From a virus, in IMG/VR virus record IMGVR_UViG_3300045141_000128, positions 1-40,750 of that record: a stretch of 40,750 nt of DNA. The stretch is one strand, 5' to 3'. How positions within the stretch are numbered: the first letter of the stretch is position 1; every line of letters starts with the position of its first letter. A program made the translations under genes and the position numbers. The notes under the pieces were generated by a model. The model had not been told where the DNA came from. It searched no databases and worked only from the letters and a program-made list of their open reading frames with translations. This document shows positions 31,118 to 39,345 of the stretch, piece by piece.

Positions 31118-32668
31118 ATGTCCGACGTCGACTATACAATGGACCAGCCCGATCCGCTGGGCATGTACACCAAGGTCCAGAACGCCTTGGTCAACAGCCA
31201 GACGATCGAGACGAACCGCCGGACCCTGGAAGCAGGCAAAGCGGCCGGCGCGGCAGTCGCGGCTGCGACCGGGCCCGATGGCACGGTCGACCCGGTCAAA
31301 TTGCATCAAGCGCTCGTTGGTCAGCCGCCGGAGGTGTGGCAGCAGGCGTTCGTGCTGACCGCTCAGGCGGAGCAGCAAGAGATCACCACCCGGAGGGAGG
31401 CGGCCGAATCCGCCCGAGGGTCGCTGACCTATGCCGGCCAGTCCGCCGCAGGGTTCTTGAACGACAATCCCGGCCCCATCTCGCTGGAGAAGGCCAACGC
31501 CTTCGTCCAGGGCCTGAACGGCATGGGTGCAATCACAGCCCCGGTGGTGACGGGAATGACCAGAGAGCTGGCGGCGGCGCCTGACGATATGACTCGACGG
31601 CGGATCATCGGCCGCCTGCTCCAGACGTCGGCGGGGCCGGCGGGTGGCGCCCAGTATTCCGTCATCCTGGCGAACGGCAAGCCGGGTTTCAAATCCCAGG
31701 CCGAGCTCCTCGGCGAGCAGGCCGGGCTCACTGGAGAGGATGGCGGAGACACCACTAGCGCAGAGGCCGCCGCCGGGGCTGGGATGGTGGGTCAGCCGCC
31801 GCCGGGTGCGGACGCGACCCCTGCCGCGATCCCGACCCCGCCGGCCAAGCGCGGGGGCGGCTTGCAGCCCGCAGAGGCTGGGATAACCCCGGCGGAGCAA
31901 GCGGCCCTGGCGGCGCAATCCGACACCTACATCAAAGCCGCTCAGAAGGACATGGCCGTTGCACAGGGTTCCGCAGGCCGGGTTGCCAGTCTGCAAAACA
32001 TGGCGATCGATGCGAAGGGCTTCCGCAGCGGTCCTCTCGCCTCGACATTTGCGGAGCTCATAGCTGGGCTCGGTGAAATTGCTCCAGGCGCCCAGATCGG
32101 CACCGAGATGGCGGCCAAGACGGAGGCCTTCACGAAGAGCGCGGCGGTCTTTGCTCAGCAGATGACCGCAGCCGGCGTCGGTGGTGTGGGCGAGACTGAC
32201 ATGAGCAGAGGCATGCAGCTCGCGGCCAATCCCAGGCCGGAACTATCCCGCCTGGGATTGCGGATCATCATGGACCAGCTGCTTGGGGCTGAGGCGCGGG
32301 CGCAGGTCGCCGGCACGCTGCTCAATCGGGTGCAGGCGACTACCGGCCTGACCACGGATGCGCTCAACAAATTTTATGGTGACTGGAACGATCATAGCAA
32401 TCCACGGCTCTTCCAGTACCGAATAGCGAGAGGCGGCGCGGCGCGGCGCAATATACTGCAAGCTGCTTGGGTTCCTGCCGACAAGAGCCCGACGAAGGTG
32501 GGCTACTGGGCAGACCTTACGGCGGATGGGGCCGTGGATTTCAACCGGCACATCACGGCCAAGGGGCGGCTCACATACCTGAACAATTTCATGGAAGACC
32601 TGAACCACGCCGAGGCGGCGGGGTGGTTCAAATTAATAGCCCCGTCCATTGCCGGCGGATTGGAGTGA
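31118..32668 (+). CDS. Ejection/internal virion protein (516 aa)
   Basis: This large, helical, Ala/Gln-rich protein begins with PDPLGMYTKVQNALVNSQTI and a long helix. It contains a proline-rich linker near residue 230 and a conserved-looking C-terminus (LNRVQATTGLTTDALNKFYG, KGRLTYLNNFMEDLNHAEAA). Its place among ejection genes and its helical Ala-rich composition match internal virion proteins of P22-like phages (the gp20/gp16 position), although specific homology cannot be shown by eye. It carries the NALV motif at residues 22-25. Confidence 0.65.
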   Translation: MSDVDYTMDQPDPLGMYTKVQNALVNSQTIETNRRTLEAGKAAGAAVAAATGPDGTVDPVKLHQALVGQPPEVWQQAFVLTAQAEQQEITTRREAAESARGSLTYAGQSAAGFLNDNPGPISLEKANAFVQGLNGMGAITAPVVTGMTRELAAAPDDMTRRRIIGRLLQTSAGPAGGAQYSVILANGKPGFKSQAELLGEQAGLTGEDGGDTTSAEAAAGAGMVGQPPPGADATPAAIPTPPAKRGGGLQPAEAGITPAEQAALAAQSDTYIKAAQKDMAVAQGSAGRVASLQNMAIDAKGFRSGPLASTFAELIAGLGEIAPGAQIGTEMAAKTEAFTKSAAVFAQQMTAAGVGGVGETDMSRGMQLAANPRPELSRLGLRIIMDQLLGAEARAQVAGTLLNRVQATTGLTTDALNKFYGDWNDHSNPRLFQYRIARGGAARRNILQAAWVPADKSPTKVGYWADLTADGAVDFNRHITAKGRLTYLNNFMEDLNHAEAAGWFKLIAPSIAGGLE

Positions 32669-32671
32669 CCG

Positions 32672-33379
32672 ATGCCCAACGCCCTCGTGGGTCAGTCGCA
32701 GCCGATCGACCCCAACGACCCTAATCAAGACCCCAACGCTGCGCCCCCACAGATGCCCCAGGCCGCGCCTGATCCGTCTCAGGCACCTGATCCCTCCCAG
32801 ATGCAGCAAGCCCCTCCTGACGCCTCCCAGGCCCCGCCTGATCCGAGCCAAGACCCGAGCCAGGGGCAGCCGGCGCCGCAGGAGGATACCGGACAGCCAG
32901 GAACCGATGCGTCCGCTCCAACGACGCCGACCCTGGCGAGCTCGGGGATCGATCCCGACAAGCTCAAGGAGGCGATCCACAAGTCGTCCATCCTCGATGC
33001 CGCGCTGTCGGCGATCCTGAGCAAATCGACCGGCGGCAAAGTCAGTCGCTCCGACGTCATCAACGCAATGGTCCAGATCGTGGCCCAGGGCGTCATGAGC
33101 CCGGTGAGCGCGGCTGGGTTCATGGCGGACATCCCGGAAGACCCGTCTGCCCTGCGCGAATGGGTGCAGCGGCACGCCGACCAGACCCAGATGGCTCTGG
33201 GCCAAATGATCTACGCTCAGCACGGCTCGGAGGCGGCAGACCAGACCGGGGCAACACAGCCGACGGAGGGGATGCCGACGCCCGACCAGGGTGGAGCTCC
33301 ACCGACCCCGGCCGCTGCCGAGGTGACGCCGCCGGACATGACGGCGCCCGATGACCAGCAGCAACAGCAGGTGGCGTGA
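32672..33379 (+). CDS. NALV-type virion protein with Pro/Gln-rich arms (235 aa)
   Basis: GGAG about eight bases before ATG 32672 sets the start MPNALVGQSQPIDPNDPNQ. About 75 residues of Pro/Gln/Asp repeats precede a helical core (LKEAIHKSSILDAALSAILS, VSRSDVINAMVQIVAQGVMS, ADQTQMALGQMIYAQHG), and a Pro/Gln-rich tail ends in QQQQQVA. The core may be a small oligomerisation domain. It lies between ejection genes and shares the N-terminal motif with proteins at 19906 and 23029, so a co-packaged protein is likely but not proven. Confidence 0.6.
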   Translation: MPNALVGQSQPIDPNDPNQDPNAAPPQMPQAAPDPSQAPDPSQMQQAPPDASQAPPDPSQDPSQGQPAPQEDTGQPGTDASAPTTPTLASSGIDPDKLKEAIHKSSILDAALSAILSKSTGGKVSRSDVINAMVQIVAQGVMSPVSAAGFMADIPEDPSALREWVQRHADQTQMALGQMIYAQHGSEAADQTGATQPTEGMPTPDQGGAPPTPAAAEVTPPDMTAPDDQQQQQVA

Positions 33380-35340
33380 TGCCTAGAGAAGACACACCCG
33401 TCTCCGATCCGCCGATCGGTTACTCGTACTCGGGGAATTCCCTGGTCGCTAACTCGGTCCCGGCATCGGTGACCTCGCCGGCTGGTGGCGCTGCGGCGGC
33501 CAGTGGGCTCCAGGGATTCACTGGCAGCGGTGGTGGGGCGAGCCGCTCCATCAGCGCGCCGAGCTCAAGCGGCAGTGTCGCTCCGGTGTCGCTGAACAGC
33601 CTCGCCTCCCAGTCCCTGGTCAGCCCGACATCGGTGTCCGGCTTCCTGGGCAGTGGTGGCGGTTCTCTGTCCGGCAACGCCGATGTGAATACGATGGGCG
33701 GCGGCAGTGGGACGCCGGCTGACACCCTCGCGGCAATCCCCTCGCCGCGCGAACGGCCGGTGACCGTCGGGGCAGGATACGACCCCGAAGATCACCATGG
33801 CTTCATGGAAACCAAGAACGCCCAGGTAGCGTACAACGATTGGGCGCGAGCCAACGGCCGTAAAACGATCAAGGAAGACGGTCTATTCGGCCAGGAGACA
33901 AAACGCGCCCTGTCTGCCTTCAAGCTGGCGCACGGCATCACGAGCTGGGCAGGGGAGATCGATCCCGATACGCGCGCGGCTCTGTCGGGGCTGCCACCAC
34001 CACCGCCGCCGACTGCACCGCTGATCCCGAAGCCGGGTGCGCCGCTTAGCGGGGACGTGCCGCTCCCCCGAGAACGGCCTCCGCAGCCCGGTGATATTCC
34101 GCTGAACGATCCCAACGCGGTGAAGAAGCTTGGCGAAAAGTTGCCGCCCGATCAGCAGGCGGAAATCGAGAGAATCTTGCGTGATGCCGAGACAGTGGGG
34201 CCTGTCCACGGCGTTGAGCAGTTCTACCGAGAACATCCCGAGCTGCATCCGCAAACAGCGGCGGAGAAAGTCGCTCAGATTGAACGTGAGAATCCTGTCC
34301 CGACAGCAGCGCCCGGCGCGGTGATCGCCGCCCGCAACCCCGACCTCCTGGTCAAGCTGAATGAGGATGCGACACGGCCGGCCGTAACCCCGAAGAAGTC
34401 CAAGTTTGACGCGGCGACCGAGCCCGTACCGTCAGTGTCGGGACTGACCCCGGAGCAGCTTGCAGCGGCGGCGGCTGCCCGGCGTACCGCCCCAGTCACC
34501 GCATATGGTCCAGGAGTACCGACCGGGGGACGTGTTGAAGGCGCAATCCCCCAGGGCCCGGCTCCCCAGCCGGAGACTGTTGAGACGCCAGCCCCTGTCG
34601 TCAAGACCGACCTACCACCGGAGCCAGTATCCACCGAAGGGGCAGAGGTGCCGCTGCCTCCACAGCGTCCAGCCTATTCGTTCTCGCTGCCTCCGGCCGA
34701 CCTGGATCATCTCACGCGCGTGGTTCTTGCCGAGGCGCGCGGCGAAGGGGTCGATGGCATGCGCGGCGTTGCAGAGGTTGCTCTCAACCGCCTTGAGAAT
34801 GGGGGGTTCGGGTCTTCCTTGGGGCCGATCCTTGGCGGGAAATACCAGTTCGCTAAGCCGCTGAACATCAACCCGAACAGCGCTCTGTACAAGCAAGCGC
34901 GGCAAGCAGTTGAGGACGCTTACTATGGCAATGGGCCCAACGTTGCCAAGGGAGCCACATACTTCTTTAACCCGAAGACCTCTCAGCGGGCCGCGATGGC
35001 GGAGATCAAGGGCGGCGGCAGGCAGCAGCTCACCACGATCGGCAATCATCAGTACTGGGGTGATCCTCAGAAGTCGGCCTCCGCCGGTAAGCCCGCGTCC
35101 GCAGCGGCGGCTGATCACGGCCTCTCCGTAGAGGACAGGAATGCGCAGCCTGCTGGCTGGGACACGAGCACGAGCGAGCGCGATCGGGTTGTCGCTGAGA
35201 AATACGCGAACACACTCTGGGAGCAATTACCCTCCGATATCCAGCAAGCGCTGAAAAAGGTTGGCGGCAAGGCTGCTTACGAGGCTATGCGAGCTGGGCT
35301 CGGCAAAGCACCTGATCGACGTATCAAACGCGCATCGTGA
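33379..35340 (+). CDS. Virion peptidoglycan hydrolase: PG-binding plus SleB domain
   Basis: ATG 33379 is used because of its TGATG overlap; the in-frame GTG 33376 is the alternative. After a Ser/Gly-rich N-terminus, residues 134-197 look like a peptidoglycan-binding domain (NDWARANGRKTIKEDGLFGQ, then ETKRALSAFKLAHGI). A disordered Pro-rich stretch follows. From residue 442 there is a SleB/hydrolase_2 domain: LTRVVLAEARGEGVDGMRGV with the expected catalytic Glu near 452, AEVALNRLENGGFG, GGKYQFAKP and GATYFFNP. Such lytic transglycosylase-type domains in ejection proteins open the cell wall for DNA entry. The end has a helical tail. Confidence 0.85.
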   Translation: MPREDTPVSDPPIGYSYSGNSLVANSVPASVTSPAGGAAAASGLQGFTGSGGGASRSISAPSSSGSVAPVSLNSLASQSLVSPTSVSGFLGSGGGSLSGNADVNTMGGGSGTPADTLAAIPSPRERPVTVGAGYDPEDHHGFMETKNAQVAYNDWARANGRKTIKEDGLFGQETKRALSAFKLAHGITSWAGEIDPDTRAALSGLPPPPPPTAPLIPKPGAPLSGDVPLPRERPPQPGDIPLNDPNAVKKLGEKLPPDQQAEIERILRDAETVGPVHGVEQFYREHPELHPQTAAEKVAQIERENPVPTAAPGAVIAARNPDLLVKLNEDATRPAVTPKKSKFDAATEPVPSVSGLTPEQLAAAAAARRTAPVTAYGPGVPTGGRVEGAIPQGPAPQPETVETPAPVVKTDLPPEPVSTEGAEVPLPPQRPAYSFSLPPADLDHLTRVVLAEARGEGVDGMRGVAEVALNRLENGGFGSSLGPILGGKYQFAKPLNINPNSALYKQARQAVEDAYYGNGPNVAKGATYFFNPKTSQRAAMAEIKGGGRQQLTTIGNHQYWGDPQKSASAGKPASAAAADHGLSVEDRNAQPAGWDTSTSERDRVVAEKYANTLWEQLPSDIQQALKKVGGKAAYEAMRAGLGKAPDRRIKRAS

Positions 35341-35350
35341 GGGCCGCCTG

Positions 35351-37063
35351 ATGGACACGAGCGTCATCGATCAATTCTCCGGCGTGGATGACGATCCCGC
35401 TCCGCCGCCGCCACCGGCTCCTGTCGTCGGAGCTCCGGCGCCGGGTTCCAAGACCGACTACACGCAGGTGCCGACGCCGGACACTCCTGACCCCAGCATC
35501 ATGGATCAGTACTCCGGTGTCGATGATCCGGCAGACGTACCGCCGACAGAGGAATCGCTGAGGGTCAGCCACCCGCTCTTCGGCCAGGAGCCCGGTGCCC
35601 AGAACACCGGAGCTCGTGGTGAATCACTGGCGTACTGGCCTCACTTCTTCGGCCAGCTGCCCCTCGTCGGAGGGGCCCTGGAAGAGAACATGTACGCGCA
35701 GGCCGCGAAGAAGCGCGCCTCTCTGATGAACATCTCCGTGCCGTGGGCGCGGGCACAGATCGATGCCCAGCAGAGGGAGACTAATGCAGCTCATCCAGGG
35801 TACGCGAAGGGCGGCGATATCACGGGCGCCGCCGCCGGGCTGACCGCGATAATGGCGCTGGCGCCGGAGGCGTTCGGGGGCCTGGAGACGTCCAAGACGG
35901 CCGGCGCCGCTCTTGGGGCGACCTCCAACATTCTGGTCAAGTCCGTCGATGACTGGCTCAGGGGCAAGAAGTCCGACCCCGGCGAGCTGGCTCTCACCGG
36001 CCTGGGCGGCGGGCTCGGTGGCGCCTTCGCGGCCGGCATGCAGGCGATGGTCAAGCCCGGCCTGGACGAGCTCGCCCAGTTCGCGGTCGACAACAAGATA
36101 CGGCTGCCGGCCGGCGCGGTGTCAAACAATCCGTGGCTCTCGAAACTTACCGGGCGACTGTCCAAGGTCAGCTTGGCCCAGGCGCGTGATGACTGGTATC
36201 GGGCGATCCCCCGGCTGATCGGCTCGGACGCCCCCAGGCTGACCGCCAAGATACTCGGCGAGCGCAGCAAGTACATTGCCGACAGGGTTCGGGTGCTCAG
36301 GGATCAGATAAAGGCAGGCGGCCAGCCGGATAATCCAGGGCTGCGTCAAGTGGCTGACGATGCGCTTCGTGGTGTTAGCAAGGGCACCGCTGACAAGGTC
36401 AGAAGTCGGCTAGGCCTCGGTCCCTCGGACAGTAATCTTGAACTGGTCAACCCCGAGCTCCTTCAGCTAGCCGAGCAGGCCAAGTACATCCGCGCCCTGG
36501 AAGGCGTGATGAAGGTCGACAGCTTCGGTCGGTTCACGCCGGAGCAATTCCACGCGGCCATCCAGGAGGGCGTCGATGCGATGGCTGCCCATACCGGCGA
36601 GGCAACGTTCGCCAATGGTGGTGGCGGGGCCCTTGCGGAGCTCGCCAGGGTCGGAACCACCCTCCTCAAGGGAGCGCCTAACCCCGCTCTGGATCGCGAG
36701 GCGGTCTGGCATTTTGTCAGACAGGCCGCCACGCTGATCGGTCCCGGAGCGGGAGCTCATTACGCCCTGCACGGCCTCTCCATCCCCGAGCTGTCAACGG
36801 CGGGCATCGTCACCGGGGTCGTGGCCGGGGCCAAGCTCATCGGCAAACTCCTGAGCGCCTACGCCTCGGCCAGTCCAAGGCTCGGCAATGCCCTGGTCAA
36901 TGCGAATGCGGTTGCCGGGCCGGCAGCAGCCGCCGTGGCCAGACCAGTCGTTCCGGCAGCGATCCAGCAAGCCGTGCCGCCGGTCAAGGAGGCGCTTGAC
37001 CCGGCGCCGCCGCCGCCGCCGGCCATCAGACTCACCCGAAAACAGCTACTGGGGCAGCCATGA
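35351..37063 (+). CDS. Internal virion/ejection protein with repeated DQ(F/Y)SGVDD motif (570 aa)
   Basis: The N-terminus repeats a short motif, IDQFSGVDD (6-14) and MDQYSGVDD (51-59), separated by a Pro-rich arm. Then come Gly/Ala-rich amphipathic or membrane-prone segments (GGDITGAAAGLTAIMALAPE, TGLGGGLGGAFAAGMQAMVK, STAGIVTGVVAGAKLIGKLL) and helical regions. Such hydrophobic stretches in ejection proteins are thought to insert into the host membrane during DNA delivery. A NALV motif lies at residues 513-516. ATG 35351 is chosen because an upstream extension would overlap the previous gene. The stop overlaps the next start (ATGA). Confidence 0.65.
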   Translation: MDTSVIDQFSGVDDDPAPPPPPAPVVGAPAPGSKTDYTQVPTPDTPDPSIMDQYSGVDDPADVPPTEESLRVSHPLFGQEPGAQNTGARGESLAYWPHFFGQLPLVGGALEENMYAQAAKKRASLMNISVPWARAQIDAQQRETNAAHPGYAKGGDITGAAAGLTAIMALAPEAFGGLETSKTAGAALGATSNILVKSVDDWLRGKKSDPGELALTGLGGGLGGAFAAGMQAMVKPGLDELAQFAVDNKIRLPAGAVSNNPWLSKLTGRLSKVSLAQARDDWYRAIPRLIGSDAPRLTAKILGERSKYIADRVRVLRDQIKAGGQPDNPGLRQVADDALRGVSKGTADKVRSRLGLGPSDSNLELVNPELLQLAEQAKYIRALEGVMKVDSFGRFTPEQFHAAIQEGVDAMAAHTGEATFANGGGGALAELARVGTTLLKGAPNPALDREAVWHFVRQAATLIGPGAGAHYALHGLSIPELSTAGIVTGVVAGAKLIGKLLSAYASASPRLGNALVNANAVAGPAAAAVARPVVPAAIQQAVPPVKEALDPAPPPPPAIRLTRKQLLGQP

Positions 37064-38373
37064 TCCGCATCCTCCTCGCCGCTGCCGTCGCGCTCTTCCT
37101 GGCTGCTCCCGCAGGCGCCATCACCACCCTCCTGCCGCCCGGCAAGATGTGCCTTTCCGATGCCAACGGTAAGCCGCTCACAGGCGGCACGGTCGCGTAC
37201 TACATCCCCGGCACCACGACCCCGAAGACGACCTGGAAGGATGCCAACCAGATCAGTCAGAACACCAACCCGGTGGTCCTTGATAGCGCCGGCTGCGCTG
37301 TCGTTTACGGCGAGGGCGCCTACCGTCAGATCGTCAAGGACAGCCTGGGCAACCCGATCTGGGACCAGAACGTTGCCGACACCTCGGGCACCGGGCAGGG
37401 GGTTGCGGCGTTCCTCAATCCTGGCGGACGGCTGACGCTACAGAGCGGCATCCCGATCATGTCGGGGGTCGGGGCCGCGAACCAGAGCACCGTCTATTAC
37501 ACGCCCTACGCCGGCAACAACATCGAGATTTACAACGGGCAGGTTCTGAGCCCGTACACGTTCGCTGAGATTTCGCTCCCCCTCGACAGCAATGCCACGC
37601 ACGCCGGCTACCATCAGACGGGGAAAAACTTTGACCTCTACATGGTCAACGACATCACGATCGTTCCGAATGTGCTGAGGCTATGCACCGGCCCCTCATG
37701 GCAGAGCGACACCGTCAGGGGCAGCGCGGCCACCATCACCTACACCACCTACGGGTTCCTGGCGAACTTCAACACGATCAACTGCCGCTTCGCAGCCGGG
37801 GTCAACGACTTCCTGTCGATCAGCCCGTGGAGAGGCACCTACGTCGGCACCATCCGAGCCGTCGCCGACGGTCAGACGTCGATGGTGATGCGGCCGACGC
37901 CGGCAGTGAACGGAAACCCGCCACAGATGTTTGTGTTCAATGAGTATAATCGCATACTCATGCAGGCGCTCAACGTGGATACCGGCGGTCAGTATACTGT
38001 AGCTTCTGGAGTAATACAGCGAGCCAGAGGACCGTCTTCCTTTAATTACATCCAATACGTATCAGGAGATATCTCCGACTCCATCCTGTTCATGAACAGC
38101 CAGTTGGTTTTTACCGGGGCCACGATAGGCGACACCGCTTTCTTTTGCGTCGGGTTTGACCAAGCTACGTCATGCACCGACGGCGTTCAGGTGTACGTCT
38201 CCACCAACTCCGCAGTCGCTCAAACGCTGCTCGCCCAAGCCACGCTGGTGCTCTCCAGCGTGCTTGGGTTTCACACCGTCAATGCGGTTGAAGGTGCTGG
38301 CGGCCATACCATGACGGTGAACCCCGCCGCGCCTCCCGGCATTGGCCGGTTCATGGCGCAGATCAGGATGTAG
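37060..38373 (+). CDS. Secreted spike/adaptor-like protein with signal peptide (437 aa)
   Basis: A clear signal peptide (MIRILLAAAVALFLAAPAGA) precedes a module at about residues 28-107: KMCLSDANGKPLTGGTVAYY, then PGTTTPKTTW, NTNPVVLDSAGCAVVYGEGA and YRQIVKDSLGNPIWD. This matches the N-terminal attachment domain of many podovirus tailspikes and fibres (DANGxPLxGG...GTTTPK...NPVVLD...GxYR...LKD). The remainder is beta-rich with NDFLSISPWRGTYVGTIRAV and an end GIGRFMAQIRM. Cysteines occur in the module (KMC, AGC) and later (RLCTG, NCRFA, FCVGF, TSCTD). A virion adaptor with an export signal is unusual. It is the last gene of the plus-strand operon and overlaps the convergent gene by 11 bases. 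Confidence 0.78.
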   Translation: MIRILLAAAVALFLAAPAGAITTLLPPGKMCLSDANGKPLTGGTVAYYIPGTTTPKTTWKDANQISQNTNPVVLDSAGCAVVYGEGAYRQIVKDSLGNPIWDQNVADTSGTGQGVAAFLNPGGRLTLQSGIPIMSGVGAANQSTVYYTPYAGNNIEIYNGQVLSPYTFAEISLPLDSNATHAGYHQTGKNFDLYMVNDITIVPNVLRLCTGPSWQSDTVRGSAATITYTTYGFLANFNTINCRFAAGVNDFLSISPWRGTYVGTIRAVADGQTSMVMRPTPAVNGNPPQMFVFNEYNRILMQALNVDTGGQYTVASGVIQRARGPSSFNYIQYVSGDISDSILFMNSQLVFTGATIGDTAFFCVGFDQATSCTDGVQVYVSTNSAVAQTLLAQATLVLSSVLGFHTVNAVEGAGGHTMTVNPAAPPGIGRFMAQIRM

Positions 38374-38698
38374 CCACGAGGAACGCCGCCAGGGCCTTGC
38401 GCATGCCCGTCAGGAGGCCGGTGTCCTCTGGGATGGCTGACGGTGCCACGCCGAGCTGCGCCGCAAGGGCGGCCCGCACAGCGTGCTCCGGGAGGGCGAA
38501 GCGCAGATTGTAGACGTCGACCATGGTGTCGATGTTGCCGTAGGCCTGCCCGCCGAAAAACCAGTATAAGCGCCCCTCCTTGGCAATGCGGGCAATGCCG
38601 GGGGCCTCCTTGGCCATCCAGATGGCGTAGCCCTGGTCATGGGCGGCGGGCAGATCGAGCTCTGTCCAGGTCGCAGAGCGGACGGTCGCAGCGTCCAT
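38363..38698 (-). CDS. Hypothetical protein (111 aa)
   Basis: This is the last gene of the minus-strand block and its 3' end overlaps the convergent spike-type gene. The product contains AIWMAKEAPGIARIAKEGRL followed by YWFFGG, and a C-terminal helix (LLTGMRKALAAFLVATS). No family or membrane segment is recognised. Its ATG overlaps the preceding stop (TAATG), so it is coupled to the gene at 38698-38898. Confidence 0.6.
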   Translation of the reverse strand: MDAATVRSATWTELDLPAAHDQGYAIWMAKEAPGIARIAKEGRLYWFFGGQAYGNIDTMVDVYNLRFALPEHAVRAALAAQLGVAPSAIPEDTGLLTGMRKALAAFLVATS

Positions 38699-38898
38699 TA
38701 CGATGGCCTCCGCATCAGTCGCTCAAGGTCGCTGACCTTCATCGAAATGTGCAGCTCGGCTGGCGGCTCGTCGGTGCGGTCGAGCATCCGCCAAAGCTGG
38801 CGGCACTGCGCTGCATCTAGCCGCGACGTTTCACAGACCTCAAAGAAGGCGTCGAAGCCGATCGCCTGCCAGAACTCACCGGGAATTTCGACCTGCAT
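38698..38898 (-). CDS. Hypothetical protein (66 aa)
   Basis: The small acidic protein includes PGEFWQAIGFDAFFEVCETS, CRQLWRMLDR and an end KVSDLERLMRRPS. A GGGGGA ribosome-binding site lies eight to nine bases upstream, inside the end of the preceding gene. No family is recognised; small helical proteins of this sort are common in phage early regions. Confidence 0.6.
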   Translation of the reverse strand: MQVEIPGEFWQAIGFDAFFEVCETSRLDAAQCRQLWRMLDRTDEPPAELHISMKVSDLERLMRRPS

Positions 38899-38901
38899 GA
38901 T

Positions 38902-39135
38902 TCAGTTCCCCCTGGTCGCGCTGAGATAGCCCTCGGGCACCTCGATGTGCTCGTGGCACCACCCGTCACGCTGCATGACCGGAAATAACCAGTTGATCCC
39001 CGTGTCCATTTTCACCGCCTGGGGCGGATAGCGCCGGCACAGGCCGATGTGCTCCGGCATCTGGTCGACCGGCGTATTCGGCGGTCGAAAGAAGCAGACG
39101 CAGTTGCCGCAAGTCTCATCGCTTAGTCTGGGCAT
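38902..39135 (-). CDS. Cys-rich, probable metal-binding protein (77 aa)
   Basis: Cysteines are arranged as CGNCVCFF near the start, GLCRRYPP in the middle and GWCHEH near the end, with histidines close by. The C-x2-C-x-C...C-RxxPP...WC-x-E pattern is seen in small alphaproteobacterial and phage proteins thought to bind zinc or another metal. AAGGAG lies upstream of the ATG. The function is unknown; a role as a DNA- or protein-binding factor is possible. Confidence 0.65.
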   Translation of the reverse strand: MPRLSDETCGNCVCFFRPPNTPVDQMPEHIGLCRRYPPQAVKMDTGINWLFPVMQRDGWCHEHIEVPEGYLSATRGN

Positions 39136-39138
39136 GGG

Positions 39139-39345
39139 TTACATTTTCTCCTTGGTATGGGCAGTGACGTAGGCGATGAGGTCGTCGGGGTGGTAGAGGG
39201 CACGCCGGCCGATCTTCACGAAGCTGGGGCCGTTCCCTCTCGCATACTTTGATCGCTCCTTATTCAGCCAGCTCGCGCTCATGTTCAGGAATTCGGCGGC
39301 CTCCTGCACGGTGAGGAGGTGGCGGACCTCGGCTAGCCTGGACAT
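39139..39345 (-). CDS. HTH protein of the AlpA/excisionase type (68 aa)
   Basis: The protein shows the MerR-like helix-turn-helix of excisionases and AlpA regulators: LLTVQEAAEFLNMSASWLNK, then GPSFVKIGRRALYHPDDLIA ending in AYVTAHTKEKM. It probably binds DNA as a regulator or excision factor. GAGGT lies five bases before ATG 39345. The frame stays open far upstream into the gene starting at 40065, but codon bias and this start signal support a separate gene. It overlaps the signal-peptide gene by 13 bases. Confidence 0.7.
   Translation of the reverse strand: MSRLAEVRHLLTVQEAAEFLNMSASWLNKERSKYARGNGPSFVKIGRRALYHPDDLIAYVTAHTKEKM

Noticed and set aside
30758-31996. 412-codon minus-strand frame opposite ejection genes
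   Set aside because: No recognisable domain and it crosses two plus-strand genes with good starts.
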